Shown one piece after another: positions 18,054 to 27,480 of a DNA stretch of 47,503 bases (the first letter of the stretch is position 1; every line of letters starts with the position of its first letter). Made by a program: the position numbers and the translations under genes. The stretch is taken from assembly GCA_015067075.1 (NCBI GenBank), contig SVND01000018.1:1-47503 (forward strand). Direction: 5' to 3'. This stretch comes from Oscillospiraceae bacterium. GTDB taxonomy: Bacteria; Bacillota; Clostridia; Oscillospirales; SIG530. The notes under the pieces were generated by a model, which saw only the letters and a list, made by a program, of their open reading frames with translations, ran no database searches and had not been told where the DNA came from.

Positions 18054-19325
18054 ATGTTGGATTTAAAGATGATAAAAGCGGATCTTGACCGCTTCAAAAT
18101 AGGCATGGACAAGCGTTGCAAGAATTACGACCTTGACGCAATCGTAGCAGCTGACGATAAAAGACGCGAGCTCATTTTCAAGACTGAACAGATGAAATCC
18201 GAGCAAAACGCAGTTTCCAAAAAGATTCCTCAGATGAAGAAGGCAGGCGAGGATACAACTGCACTTTTCGCCGAAATGAAGGAGCTTTCCGAAACTATTA
18301 AGCAGAATAACGCTGAAATTTCCGCTTTGGATGCTCAAATCGAGGATATGCTCTTGAGAATTCCCAACATTCCTCATGAATCCGTAATCAAAGGCGCTGA
18401 CAGCGACGAAAACGTCGAGGTACGCCGTTGGGGCGAGCCGAAAGCCTTCGATTTTGAGCCTTTGGCGCATTGGGACATCGGCGATGCTCTCGGCATTCTC
18501 GATCCTGCAACAGCCGCCAAGGTAACAGGTGCTCGATTCCATTTCTACAGAGGAAACGGAGCTAAGCTTGAACGCGCTATAATCAATTATTTCCTTAACA
18601 CTCATTCCGAAAGCGGATATACAGAGATTTTCCCGCCTTACATGGTAAACCGCGATTCCATGCGCGGCACAGGTCAGCTTCCCAAGTTTGAAGAGGATGC
18701 TTTCAAGGTTTCCAATAACGATTATTTCCTTATCCCCACCGCTGAAGTTCCCGTAACGAATATGCACCGCGACGAGATCGTCGACGGCACAAAGCTTCCC
18801 ATGAAGTATTGCGCATATTCCGCTTGCTTCCGTGCGGAGGCAGGAAGCGCCGGCCGTGATACACGCGGACTTATCCGTCAGCATCAGTTCAACAAGGTCG
18901 AGCTTGTTAAGTTTGCAGATCCCGAAAGCTCCTACGATGAGCTTGAATCTCTTACACGCGACGCTGAAAAGGTTCTTCAAGGTCTTGGCTTACCTTACCG
19001 TGTAGTATGCCTTTGCGGCGGTGACCTCGGATTTTCTTCCGCTAAAACATACGACATAGAAGTATGGATGCCTTCATATAATCGTTATGTTGAGATATCC
19101 TCTTGCTCCAACTTCGAGGACTTCCAGGCTCGCAGAGCCAATATCAAGTTCAAGAAAAACCCTACCGATAAGGCTAAATTCCTTCATACTCTTAACGGCT
19201 CAGGCGTTGCCGTTGGCAGAACAGTTGCGGCTATACTTGAAAATTATCAGAACGCAGATGGCTCTGTAACTATCCCCGAGGCACTTCGTCCGTATATGGG
19301 CACCGATGTAATCAAAGGAATATAA
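18054..19325 (+). CDS. serS: Seryl-tRNA synthetase
   Basis: 423 residues of a class II synthetase that charges tRNA-Ser and selenocysteine tRNA. The N-terminal helical hairpin arm spans about residues 1-105, rich in Glu/Lys and coiled-coil-like. Motif 2 is visible in [22 protein letters not shown] in parts, and motif 3 in [16 protein letters not shown]. The ATG begins 1 nt after the stop of the upstream glycosidase (TAAAATG), with AGGAGAAG inside that gene's end as ribosome site. No T-box leader or own promoter can be seen. Length and motifs are complete, so this is probably the functional housekeeping enzyme. Confidence 0.97.
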   Translation: MLDLKMIKADLDRFKIGMDKRCKNYDLDAIVAADDKRRELIFKTEQMKSEQNAVSKKIPQMKKAGEDTTALFAEMKELSETIKQNNAEISALDAQIEDMLLRIPNIPHESVIKGADSDENVEVRRWGEPKAFDFEPLAHWDIGDALGILDPATAAKVTGARFHFYRGNGAKLERAIINYFLNTHSESGYTEIFPPYMVNRDSMRGTGQLPKFEEDAFKVSNNDYFLIPTAEVPVTNMHRDEIVDGTKLPMKYCAYSACFRAEAGSAGRDTRGLIRQHQFNKVELVKFADPESSYDELESLTRDAEKVLQGLGLPYRVVCLCGGDLGFSSAKTYDIEVWMPSYNRYVEISSCSNFEDFQARRANIKFKKNPTDKAKFLHTLNGSGVAVGRTVAAILENYQNADGSVTIPEALRPYMGTDVIKGI

Positions 19326-19335
19326 CGCATTGCAG

Positions 19336-19363
19336 CCTAAGCCCGAACCAACTCGGGCTTAGG
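19336..19363 (+). terminator. Probable terminator after serS
   Basis: CCTAAGCCCGA (19336-19346) and TCGGGCTTAGG (19353-19363), a perfect 11-bp GC-rich stem with 6-base loop, followed by TTTAAGT only; the weak T tract lowers confidence in efficient termination. Confidence 0.65.
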
Positions 19364-19422
19364 TTTAAGTATGCTCAACCGACGGAGCATCACTTTAATA
19401 CAAGTCGGAGATAGGATCTATT

Positions 19423-20520
19423 ATGACCGCAAAATTAAAAAAGATCGCTTCTAACTTTCAATTCAAGGGCGAGCTTAAGCGCATAGTACAAAACTTAACG
19501 GGTAACATCAATAAAACATACCGTTTTTACTATGAAGACGGCAACGATAAGTACAGCTACACCGTTCAGGCGATAAATAAATACGTTTTCAAACAGCCTG
19601 AGCTTGTAATGAAAAACATTGATGCCGTTACAAAACACATAAAAAAGAAGATAGAATTAGCAGGCGGAGACCCTAACAGGGAAACGCTCACCATCATTCC
19701 CACCAACGACGGTAAGCTTTTTTATATTGACGAAGACGGTGAATATTGGCGTGCTTACTATTTCATTGACGGTGCAAGCACCTATGATACTGTAAGCGAT
19801 CCTTCACATCTGTACCATGCAGGTGTCGGATTTGGTAATTTCCAAAAGATGCTTGCTGATTTTCCCATGGATGAGCTTATTGAAACTATACCCGATTTCC
19901 ACAATACGAAAAAACGTATGACGACGTTTTTCGAGTCCGTAGAGAGAGATGAGGTAGGCAGAGCTAAATTTGTTTCGGACGATATTTTCTTTTTCGAAAC
20001 ATACCGCGACATAGCTGAAAGCCTTGTAAATATGCAAAACGCGAAGGCTTTTCCGCTTCGTGTTACTCACAACGACACCAAGTATAACAACATTCTTATC
20101 GACAACAAAACAGGGAAGGCGCTTTGCGTTATCGACCTTGACACGGTAATGCCCGGTCTTTCGCTTTACGATTACGGCGACGCCGTAAGATTTGCCGCGT
20201 CAACAGCAATCGAAGATGAGCCCGATCTTTCCAAGGTCGGCGTTGACCTTATTCTTTACGAGCAGTTTACTCACGGCTTTGTAAGCTCCTGCAGCGGATT
20301 TTTAGAGAAAACAGAGCTTAAAAACATGGCTTTAGGCGGTGTAGTTCTGACAATCGAGCTTGCGTCTCGATTTATGGCTGACTACCTTGACGGCGACAAG
20401 TATTTCAAGGTAACACGCACCGATCACAACCTGCAGCGTGCAAGAAATCAGATAAAGCTTGCACAGGATATGCTCAATAAATACGACAAACTGTGCAACA
20501 TCGTGGAAAGGTACATATAA
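19423..20520 (+). CDS. N-acetylhexosamine kinase-like aminoglycoside phosphotransferase fold protein
   Basis: 365 residues of the APH/choline-kinase fold. The start, GNINKTYRFYYEDGNDKYSY, and the nearby TVQAINKYVFKQPELVMKNI resemble NahK-type kinases. The catalytic loop is HNDTKYNNIL near residue 215 (Asp and Asn present) and the metal motif is VIDLDTVMPGL near 236, with GDAVRFAAS following. NahK phosphorylates GlcNAc or GalNAc at C1 in the lacto-N-biose/mucin pathway. The exact sugar here is not established. Clear ribosome site GTCGGAGATAGG upstream. The isocitrate dehydrogenase gene starts 3 nt after its stop, so the two are transcribed together, without an obvious metabolic link. Confidence 0.75.
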   Translation: MTAKLKKIASNFQFKGELKRIVQNLTGNINKTYRFYYEDGNDKYSYTVQAINKYVFKQPELVMKNIDAVTKHIKKKIELAGGDPNRETLTIIPTNDGKLFYIDEDGEYWRAYYFIDGASTYDTVSDPSHLYHAGVGFGNFQKMLADFPMDELIETIPDFHNTKKRMTTFFESVERDEVGRAKFVSDDIFFFETYRDIAESLVNMQNAKAFPLRVTHNDTKYNNILIDNKTGKALCVIDLDTVMPGLSLYDYGDAVRFAASTAIEDEPDLSKVGVDLILYEQFTHGFVSSCSGFLEKTELKNMALGGVVLTIELASRFMADYLDGDKYFKVTRTDHNLQRARNQIKLAQDMLNKYDKLCNIVERYI

Positions 20521-20523
20521 TAT

Positions 20524-21720
20524 ATGGCAAAAATTCAAATGAAAACACCACTCGTCGAGATGGACGGCGATGAAATGACCCGCATTATATGGGCTATGAT
20601 AAAAGAAAAGCTCATTTTACCTTATGTAGATCTTAAAACTGAATATTACGATTTGGGACTTGTTTCTCGCGACGAAAGCGACGACGAAATAACAAAACGC
20701 TCTGCAGAAGCCGCAAACAAGTACGGCGTAGCTGTAAAGTGTGCAACCATTACACCCAATGAGGCTCGTTTAAAGGAATATTCTCTTAAGCGCTTGTATC
20801 CAAGCCCGAACGGCACCATTCGTGCTATAATGGACGGCACCGTTTTCAGAGTTCCCATTGTTGTCAAAGGCATTGAGCCTTACGTTCCTACGTGGAAAAA
20901 GCCCATAGCCATCGCTCGACACGCTTACGGCGACATTTATAAGGCAAGCGAAGCGAAAATTCCCGACGGTGCAAAGGTCGAGCTTGTTATAACAGATGAC
21001 AGTGGTGAGAAGCGTATAACCGTTCACGAGTTCAAAAAGGGGAGCGGCATCGCTCTCGGAATGCATAATACGGAAAAGAGTATCCGCGGCTTTGCACGTT
21101 CTTGCTTTAATTTCGCCCTCGATATGAATCAGGATCTGTGGTTTTCAACAAAAGATACCATTTCTAAAACGTACGATGGCACGTTTAAAGCGATTTTTGA
21201 AGAGCTTTACGAAAACGAATACAAGGAAAAATTTGAAAAAGCAGGCATTAAGTATTTTTACACACTTATAGATGACGCTGTAGCGCGCGTAATGCGCTCC
21301 GAAGGAGGATTTATTTGGGCGCTTAAAAACTACGATGGTGACGTTATGTCCGACATGGTTGCAACTGCTTTCGGAAGCCTTGGTATGATGACGTCGGTAC
21401 TCGTTTCACCGGACGGCAAGTACGAATACGAAGCGGCACACGGAACCGTAACGCGTCATTATTATAAGCATCTCAAAGGTGAGCCCACGTCAACAAACTC
21501 CGTTGCAACCATTTTTGCTTGGACGGGAGCGTTGCGCAAGCGCGGCGAGCTTGACGGAATAAACGAGCTTTGCGATTTTGCCGACAAGCTTGAAAAGGCA
21601 ACTATCAACACTATCGAAAGCGGAATTATGACGGGCGACCTTGCCGCAATTTCAAAGCTTGAAAATAAACAAAGCGTAACTACGGAACAATTCCTTGACG
21701 CCATCAAAGAAAGAATGTAA
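20524..21720 (+). CDS. icd: NADP-dependent isocitrate dehydrogenase, eukaryotic type
   Basis: 398 residues. The N terminus ([22 protein letters not shown]) and the segments [27 protein letters not shown] and [14 protein letters not shown] identify the subfamily II (eukaryotic-like, homodimeric) enzyme that converts isocitrate to 2-oxoglutarate with NADP. The substrate-binding Ser/Asn/Arg residues lie in SPNGTIR and in the later [13 protein letters not shown] region. It supplies 2-oxoglutarate for glutamate synthesis in anaerobes with a partial TCA cycle. It is immediately downstream of the sugar kinase. No aconitase or citrate synthase gene is nearby. Confidence 0.96.
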   Translation: MAKIQMKTPLVEMDGDEMTRIIWAMIKEKLILPYVDLKTEYYDLGLVSRDESDDEITKRSAEAANKYGVAVKCATITPNEARLKEYSLKRLYPSPNGTIRAIMDGTVFRVPIVVKGIEPYVPTWKKPIAIARHAYGDIYKASEAKIPDGAKVELVITDDSGEKRITVHEFKKGSGIALGMHNTEKSIRGFARSCFNFALDMNQDLWFSTKDTISKTYDGTFKAIFEELYENEYKEKFEKAGIKYFYTLIDDAVARVMRSEGGFIWALKNYDGDVMSDMVATAFGSLGMMTSVLVSPDGKYEYEAAHGTVTRHYYKHLKGEPTSTNSVATIFAWTGALRKRGELDGINELCDFADKLEKATINTIESGIMTGDLAAISKLENKQSVTTEQFLDAIKERM

Positions 21721-21736
21721 TTTCGCAATAAAACAT

Positions 21737-21765
21737 TTGACATTTTCAGACGGGGAGTGTATAAT
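21737..21765 (+). promoter_or_regulatory. Consensus sigma-A promoter of the recombinase gene
   Basis: TTGACA at 21737-21742 and TATAAT at 21760-21765, spacing 17. Start expected near 21772, giving a leader of about 155 nt. Confidence 0.8.
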
Positions 21766-21800
21766 TTAAAGTAAAGATTATCCGCATCCCCGTCTGAAAA
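21743..21800. repeat. 14-bp perfect inverted repeat around the recombinase promoter
   Basis: TTTTCAGACGGGGA at 21743-21756 lies in the -35/-10 spacer and its exact complement TCCCCGTCTGAAAA at 21787-21800 lies just after the expected start site; the arms are 30 bp apart. Because one arm is upstream of +1 the transcript cannot fold it, so a protein-binding site is the likeliest explanation. Confidence 0.7.
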
Positions 21801-21928
21801 ATTTTACATCCAATTCATCAAAATGAAAATTTTGTGGAATTGAGGGAAGTGGAAAACAACTAAAAAGGCTTATTTGTGTTATTTTGACTGATATGACGCT
21901 CACAGCCTTGATTGATAAGGATTTTGAT

Positions 21929-22912
21929 ATGTCTGACAATGTTGCAAACGCACCGCGTTATTTAAAAGATTTTTTAACTCACATGTTAACGATCAAAAAC
22001 AAATCTCCGAAAACTGTTGAAGAATATTTTATAAGTCTTCGAATATTTTTCAGATTTATGAAACTTAACCGAAATCTCGTTGACAAAAAAATTGAATTCA
22101 ACGATATCTCCATTGATGACCTTGACTACGATTTCGTTAAAACCATCTCTTCCAACGATATCTACGACTTTTTATTTTTCTGCGCCGATACGCTCCATAA
22201 TAAAGAAGCCGCTCGTGCAAGAAAGCTTTCAGCTTTAAGATCGTATTTTAAGTTCCTGACAGTCCGTTTGAATATTATGGATACGAACCCCGCTAAGGAC
22301 ATTGAATCTCCCGTTGTAAAAAAACGGTTGCCAAAGTATCTTTCGCTTGACGAAAGCTTACAACTCCTGTCGTCCATCGACGGCAAAAACGCCATAAGGA
22401 ATTACGCCATTATTACCTTGTTCCTCAACTGCGGTATGCGTGTGTCAGAGCTTGCAGGCATCTCTCTCGGCGATATCAACTTCTCTTCACAGACTATCAG
22501 AATAGTCGGAAAAGGAAATAAGGAAAGAATTGTATATTTAAACGATGCTTCTGTCGCCGCGATCAAAGATTACCTGAAAATACGTCCCATAATTCAAAAT
22601 AAAGACGCAAACGCTCTTTTTATCGGCAGAAATAACACTCGTTTGTGTGTTTCAAGCATACAAAAAATGGTTAAAACATATTTAGAAAAAGCAGGTCTTA
22701 AAGAACGAAACCTCTCCGTACATAAGCTTCGCCATACTGCGGCAACGCTTATGTATCAACACGGAAATGTTGACGTTCTTGCGCTTCAGGAAATTTTGGG
22801 CCATGAACAGCTTTCAACGACGCAAATATACACACATCTTGACGATAAACGGCTTAAAAGTGCCGTTGATGCCAATCCCCTATCCAATGTCAAAAGGAAC
22901 AAAAACAGTTAA
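21929..22912 (+). CDS. Tyrosine recombinase of the XerC/XerD type
   Basis: About 327 residues. The N-terminal SAM-like core-binding domain starts with YLKDFLTHMLTIKNKSPKTVEEY. The catalytic set is present: Arg in CGMRVSELAG, Lys in GKGNKER, HKLRHTAATL (His and Arg), GHEQLSTTQIYTH (His and the nucleophilic Tyr). Xer proteins resolve chromosome dimers at dif. The start is placed at 21929 because AAGG lies 8 bases upstream and it gives the usual N terminus; in-frame TTG 21884 and ATG 21893 have no ribosome site. No phage or transposon genes flank it, so a chromosomal Xer role is more likely than an integrase, but which Xer it is cannot be told. Confidence 0.88.
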   Translation: MSDNVANAPRYLKDFLTHMLTIKNKSPKTVEEYFISLRIFFRFMKLNRNLVDKKIEFNDISIDDLDYDFVKTISSNDIYDFLFFCADTLHNKEAARARKLSALRSYFKFLTVRLNIMDTNPAKDIESPVVKKRLPKYLSLDESLQLLSSIDGKNAIRNYAIITLFLNCGMRVSELAGISLGDINFSSQTIRIVGKGNKERIVYLNDASVAAIKDYLKIRPIIQNKDANALFIGRNNTRLCVSSIQKMVKTYLEKAGLKERNLSVHKLRHTAATLMYQHGNVDVLALQEILGHEQLSTTQIYTHLDDKRLKSAVDANPLSNVKRNKNS

Positions 22913-22946
22913 AAAAATAGCATGAGTTTTTTCTCATGCTATTTTT
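22913..22946. terminator. Bidirectional terminator between convergent genes
   Basis: AAAAATAGCATGAG (22913-22926) and CTCATGCTATTTTT (22933-22946), a perfect 14-bp stem with a T6 loop; both ends are A/T runs, serving the recombinase gene on one strand and the URO-D gene on the other. Confidence 0.92.
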
Positions 22947-22975
22947 ATCTAATGTAAAACGAGAGGATTTACGTT

Positions 22976-23947
22976 TTATCCCCTTGCAAGCTTTACGGCA
23001 AGGTCATAAGCGAAGCAAAGCTCGTCGATACTGCAATGGTCCTGAACAAAGTGCGTTGTACAGAACATCCAGCGCTTACCCTTGAGAAGCTCAAATACGC
23101 GTTTAATTTCGCTTTCAACCTTTGCATAATCGCCAAAACCGAGTGTGGATTGGATGCAAAGACCTCCAAGAATGCCAAATTTATCGGAATATTTATCAAG
23201 ATAAACCTGATAATCCATTCCTGCAGTCTCCTGCCACGGATGAATAACGTCATATCCAAGCTCGCAAATAACATCGAGAGCATCCATAACGCATCCGTCG
23301 GAATGCATGCTCAAGAAAGCGCCTGCCTGTTTAACAGCGTCGCAAGTGACCTTATGATTGGGATAAATAAGCTCGCGAAGAAGCTCCTTACTGAAAAGAA
23401 GGCTTCTTTGTGCGCCCCAGTCGTCGGAAACGTGGATCATATCGACACCAAGCTCAATAGCGTTGAGAGCAAACTGCTTGTTCCACTGAGCAAGTCTTGC
23501 ATAAATTTCAGCCATTTCATCGGTATATAAAAGCATATTGCAAAGATGATCCTCAATACCGAAAACGCCGTTTACGCATTCAAAAATACCGTTTGTCTGA
23601 AGATAGCAAAAACGGTCGCGCTGTTTGCCGTGATGCTCAAGGCCTTCAACGATATTCTGATAATCAGCCATATTATCAACGGGATTCATGGCATATTGAA
23701 GAACGATATCGGGAGTAAGCTCCTCGCCCGCCGCTTTGATCTTGTTCATTTCTTCCATATTAAAGGGTGACGGTCCGCCGAAAATATGCGCCATATCAAA
23801 CTTATAGTGGTCTTCAAATGCGGCAACAGATCCGAATTTTTCAGATAATTGCGCCTCAAGATTTGCAAATACCCAGCCATATACAGGTGTTATCCCCGTT
23901 GTGTTTTCTCCGCGTATGGTTTTTGCCACAAGTTCTCTCGATGTCAT
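22976..23947 (-). CDS. Uroporphyrinogen decarboxylase-fold protein (URO-D family)
   Basis: 323 residues. The URO-D fold is suggested by the N-terminal TSRELVAKTIRGE segment, the central GVDMIHVSDDWGAQRSLLFS (about 180-200), the following HSDGCVMDALDVICELGYDVIHPWQ and a Gly-rich strand GILGGLCIQSTLGFG. True HemE residues are not preserved: the first segment lacks the PVWFMRQAGR motif. Members of this branch include corrinoid methyltransferases (MtaA/CmuA-like) and many catabolic proteins of unknown function that occur beside glycosidases in gut bacteria. Zinc-type ligands could be His in HSDG and Cys in MFCTTHF. Ribosome site AAAAGGAG. Function remains unassigned. Confidence 0.75.
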   Translation of the reverse strand: MTSRELVAKTIRGENTTGITPVYGWVFANLEAQLSEKFGSVAAFEDHYKFDMAHIFGGPSPFNMEEMNKIKAAGEELTPDIVLQYAMNPVDNMADYQNIVEGLEHHGKQRDRFCYLQTNGIFECVNGVFGIEDHLCNMLLYTDEMAEIYARLAQWNKQFALNAIELGVDMIHVSDDWGAQRSLLFSKELLRELIYPNHKVTCDAVKQAGAFLSMHSDGCVMDALDVICELGYDVIHPWQETAGMDYQVYLDKYSDKFGILGGLCIQSTLGFGDYAKVESEIKRVFELLKGKRWMFCTTHFVQDHCSIDELCFAYDLAVKLARG

Positions 23948-23967
23948 TTCAAATTCTCCTTTTAACT

Positions 23968-23999
23968 AAAGGGAGTCCAACGCAAGATGGACTCCCTTT
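23968..23999 (-). terminator. Hairpin between the glycosidase-like gene and the URO-D gene
   Basis: AAAGGGAGTCCA and TGGACTCCCTTT form a perfect 12-bp stem with an 8-base loop. On the minus strand it follows the stop of the 24075-27404 gene by about 75 bp and ends only about 20 bp before the URO-D start. The T tract is short (CCCTTTAG), so it may be a weak terminator or a 5'-leader stem. Confidence 0.5.
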
Positions 24000-24074
24000 G
24001 CGATTATGTATATTATAATACACAATTTAAAATTTTACTATGATTATTTTGGGATTTTTATAAAAAAATCGTGA

Positions 24075-27000
24075 TTATTTACGCTTTTTAATAACGACAA
24101 ATACTACTACAGCCGCTACAACGACAACAGCCGCCACGATGCCTACGATAACGCCGGCGTTTACGCCGCCTTCTTCGCCCGGAGCAGGAGTCGGTGTATC
24201 TGTGTCATTAGGAGCGTCGGTGGGTGTGCTTTCAGCGGCAGGAGCCTTTGTAGGTGTAGGTGTGGGAGTATCCTCGACGGGATTCATATCAGCGTCTATA
24301 ACAGCCGCATCGGCAATCTTAACAGATGTGTAGATGTTTACGCTATCAACCGTTACAGTTGCCCAGCCGTCGTTTACGGTTACTGCAAGCTCAGCATTGT
24401 CGGTATCGGGTGTAATAGCAAGAGCCTTTACATTTTCAAGACCGTAAGGAAGCTTTACCTTAAATGTGAGTGCATCCGTAGGTGTAACAACGTCAGACGC
24501 CTTATCCACGTTGTAGTTTACAAGGTCAACAAATACCTGCTGACCGTCCTTGGACTGAAGCATATAAGCGGAAACTGTGGACGGGAAATCAACTGTCTCA
24601 AGAAGAGTTGTCGTATTTGTAACCATATCAAGGATTACAGGAAGGAACACTTCTCTGAAGCCCTTCTGCATGAAATACGTGTGTCCGATGGGTTCTGCAG
24701 TCCAAACGATCTTGCCCTTTCCGTAATCAACTACCTTGAACTCTTCGCTGTAGGAAGCGCTTGTCATAAGGTCTATGCAAGGAGCGTTTTCAGCAGTATT
24801 TTCACCGACAATATCGTCAAACAAGCCGTTTTCACGGAGCATAAACGCGCCGTCGTCACCGTGTCTGAGACCTGCCGCACCTGTTACAATAAGTCTTCCG
24901 CCATTTCCTGCAAAATTCTTGTAGTATTCAAACATATCCTCATCCATGCATTCAAGGTTGGGCAGGATAAGAGTTTTTACGTTTTCAAGTGTCTGATCGT
25001 TTATCTTCCATTCGGGGATTATACGGTAAGGAACGTTAGCTTCGGTAAGCGCATTGGCAAAGCCCCACATGCCCTGCATATGATACTGCTTATCCATATT
25101 GCTTCCCGACGGATGGTTGGGTGCCATATTACCAAGCTGGTTCTCCGTTGACCAAACGATAGCTACATCGTATCTGGAGTAACGTGTGCCGAAAATTTCT
25201 TCGTTAGCGTAGATAAATTTGTTAAGCCAGCGGTGGCTTGTGTTTGTACCTGCCGTATTGTCAGCACGCTTTACGAACATATTGTTTGCAAAAGCTTCGG
25301 CGAGTATTACTTTACCTGTTTCAGTTTTGCCTGCAACATCACCGTCTGCATAGTACCAAACGGCACCGTAACGTCCTGACTGTGTTTCAGTCGCAGCATG
25401 ATAATGAATGGACATTCTGCCGTCAGGAACATTTCCAATGCCCCTTGAGCCAAAAGTCATGTTCCAGGCTGTGTTTATTTCAGTTCCGCACATATCAAGC
25501 CATTCGTCTGTGATCCAGCCGTGGTTGAGAACGGGCATATCGTTACCGATAACCATGAAGCCTTCCGTGTTGCCTGCATTAGCAGACTCTTCCTTCATGA
25601 TCTTATACATATTGAAAAGGTATTCGCTTCCGAGCTTGGATTTGAAAACCTTGTAAAGATTCCATACAGGCTCATCAAGCCAAGTTGTAAGCGTATACGC
25701 ACGGTCACCGTAGGAAGTTGCATCGTTTGCGCCGTATTCCGTTGCGATCTCAACGATTCTTTCTCTTACGTTGAAATTACTAAGGTCGATACCGAACGCC
25801 GCAAGTTCGTCAGCCGTATAGTTTTCTTCAAGCCAAAGATTGAACTTATATTCACTCCAATCGCCGAAGCAATTGAATACGCTCTGGAAGTTATCCCAAA
25901 GAGACATGTTGTCAAACCAAGCGCCGTCCATACCGTTTTTAGCAAATTCCTTGGCGGAAATTCTTGCATGCTCAAGCCAAAAAGGAGATGCTACGTCCTT
26001 GGAGAAGTCCATCTGTAAAAGTGTAACCGTATCTCCTTCCATTTTGCCTGCATACGTAGGCATAAGCTTGCTTCCGACTGTGAAGTTGATAAATTCGTCT
26101 TTTCTCTTTTCCCCGGTGTATTCCATACCGAAAGCGGCAACGGAGAGATTGCCTGATACGGATTTTGTGCAAGCCATATCGTAGATCTTTGCGTTTGTGG
26201 GATACGGAAGCTCGGGATCGTCAAGGAAGCCGATAGCGGAAGAACCATCAGGATATGCAAGTGCGCTGTCGGTATAACCCAAAACTTCTCTTGTTGCATG
26301 GTCGCCGACAACAGGCTCGTTGTTTATCTCATTGTGAATACCTACGTAAGTGATATAATCATATCCCGTGGGATCCTGCTTTGCGACAATGCTCCAAGCG
26401 TTCGTATTGTAAAGTTGTGAAAAATCGCATTCCTCAAATTTGTTGGCATAGCCAATAGCAAATGTCATAACAGTACCGGACGCTTCAAAATAGGAAAGCA
26501 GCTTATAGCCCATCAAGCCGAACAACTCGCTCTGACTTGCAGTTTCACGCTGGCTTCCGCGCTGAGCAAGGATACCCCAAGCAAAGTCTGCACCGTAATT
26601 CTGACGGGAGGTGTTAGCCTTTGTGGATTCAACAAAGTCATGCTCAGACTGTGTCGGGTACATCTGGAACCACCATTCGCTCTTTTCCTTCGTACCGACT
26701 GCCGCAACGTTTCTTTCAGCGTCGTATGTTACGGCATAATCAAATGCATCGTGTGCAATATATGCAAGCTCGACCATTAAAACGCCGTCTTTTTCTTCAG
26801 TCTTCGTGCTGTCAACCTTGTGATTTACAAGGCTTCTTTCAAGCGTATAAGTACCGTCGTCATTCTTTGTGTAACGAATATCGCAAGCGTCTGCAAACTC
26901 AATAAGCGGCACCATAACAGCACCGTTTTTATCATAAGCGGCAACCTCAAACTGCTGAACGACACCGTCTACATAAACACGGATACCTTGAACAAGCGTT

Positions 27001-27404
27001 TCGATGTTTGTGTCATCCTGCTTGCCGCTTCCGCTTCCGCTACCCGTGCTTCCGCCGGGAACGTCAGAATCAGTTTTCTCCACTACGTTGAACGTCATTT
27101 CAGCCTCGTCGTCAACAACCACTCTAAAAGTACCTGTTACACCCTCAGGCAAGGTAACCGTCCACGAATAAGTGTGGTTGGGTGCAACTTTAGCGTCGTT
27201 TTCCATCCAAACCTCATCAGAGCCCGGTGCGTATATTTTAATATTCGCAGTTGTTCCCGTTTTGATACCGCCAAGATATATCTCCGCGCCGGCCTGCTGC
27301 TCATCGATCTGTGAAATCGACAAATTCGCCGCAAACGAGGAAAAACCGCTCACCATAGAAATGAGCATACAAAGCGCCAAAACAGTTGATAAAATTCTTC
27401 TCAT
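24075..27404 (-). CDS. Large secreted glycosidase-like protein with C-terminal membrane anchor
   Basis: 1109 residues from the ATG at 27404 (GAAAGGAACG upstream; the longer frame lacks a signal peptide). A signal peptide covers about 1-24. Then come an Ig-like beta domain (to about 115), a Gly/Ser linker, a copper-amine-oxidase-N-like stalk domain (about 140-265), and a barrel that shares signatures with three lipoproteins in this window: ASPFWLEHA, AWFDNMSLWDN with Asp498, FGDWSEYKF and GNDMP. A GH42-like amidotransferase-fold domain follows (LILPNLECMDEDMFEYY, GGRLIVTGAAG), then a beta domain, a Thr/Pro linker and a C-terminal helix ending KKRK. No LPXTG motif exists. Likely a surface glycan hydrolase; substrate unknown. 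Confidence 0.75.
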   Translation of the reverse strand: MRRILSTVLALCMLISMVSGFSSFAANLSISQIDEQQAGAEIYLGGIKTGTTANIKIYAPGSDEVWMENDAKVAPNHTYSWTVTLPEGVTGTFRVVVDDEAEMTFNVVEKTDSDVPGGSTGSGSGSGKQDDTNIETLVQGIRVYVDGVVQQFEVAAYDKNGAVMVPLIEFADACDIRYTKNDDGTYTLERSLVNHKVDSTKTEEKDGVLMVELAYIAHDAFDYAVTYDAERNVAAVGTKEKSEWWFQMYPTQSEHDFVESTKANTSRQNYGADFAWGILAQRGSQRETASQSELFGLMGYKLLSYFEASGTVMTFAIGYANKFEECDFSQLYNTNAWSIVAKQDPTGYDYITYVGIHNEINNEPVVGDHATREVLGYTDSALAYPDGSSAIGFLDDPELPYPTNAKIYDMACTKSVSGNLSVAAFGMEYTGEKRKDEFINFTVGSKLMPTYAGKMEGDTVTLLQMDFSKDVASPFWLEHARISAKEFAKNGMDGAWFDNMSLWDNFQSVFNCFGDWSEYKFNLWLEENYTADELAAFGIDLSNFNVRERIVEIATEYGANDATSYGDRAYTLTTWLDEPVWNLYKVFKSKLGSEYLFNMYKIMKEESANAGNTEGFMVIGNDMPVLNHGWITDEWLDMCGTEINTAWNMTFGSRGIGNVPDGRMSIHYHAATETQSGRYGAVWYYADGDVAGKTETGKVILAEAFANNMFVKRADNTAGTNTSHRWLNKFIYANEEIFGTRYSRYDVAIVWSTENQLGNMAPNHPSGSNMDKQYHMQGMWGFANALTEANVPYRIIPEWKINDQTLENVKTLILPNLECMDEDMFEYYKNFAGNGGRLIVTGAAGLRHGDDGAFMLRENGLFDDIVGENTAENAPCIDLMTSASYSEEFKVVDYGKGKIVWTAEPIGHTYFMQKGFREVFLPVILDMVTNTTTLLETVDFPSTVSAYMLQSKDGQQVFVDLVNYNVDKASDVVTPTDALTFKVKLPYGLENVKALAITPDTDNAELAVTVNDGWATVTVDSVNIYTSVKIADAAVIDADMNPVEDTPTPTPTKAPAAESTPTDAPNDTDTPTPAPGEEGGVNAGVIVGIVAAVVVVAAVVVFVVIKKRK

Positions 27405-27443
27405 TTGTTTCGTTCCTTTCAAAAAAAATAATTGAATATATTT

Positions 27444-27473
27444 ATTATAACATAATTTTATTTTTATTGTCAA
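27444..27473 (-). promoter_or_regulatory. Sigma-A promoter of the large glycosidase-like gene
   Basis: On the minus strand TTGACA (27473-27468) and TATAAT (27449-27444), spacing 18. Confidence 0.72.
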
Positions 27474-27480
27474 TACGCCG

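Noticed and set aside
17990-18060. T-box leader in front of serS
   Set aside because: Only 1 nt separates serS from the upstream gene, and no T-box core sequence was found.
18063-18980. Minus-strand open frame opposite serS
   Set aside because: The sense frame is a complete seryl-tRNA synthetase; the antisense product has no family features.
21743-21800. The inverted repeat as a terminator of icd
   Set aside because: The 30-base loop, the lack of a following T tract and overlap with a perfect promoter make termination unlikely.
21929-22912. The tyrosine recombinase as integrase of a mobile element
   Set aside because: No phage, conjugation or transposon genes, no tRNA and no att-like direct repeats are adjacent; composition is like the neighbours.
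24075-24250. LPXTG sorting signal at the C terminus of the large glycosidase-like protein
   Set aside because: There is a hydrophobic helix and a basic tail but no LPXTG-like motif; simple membrane anchoring is the better reading.
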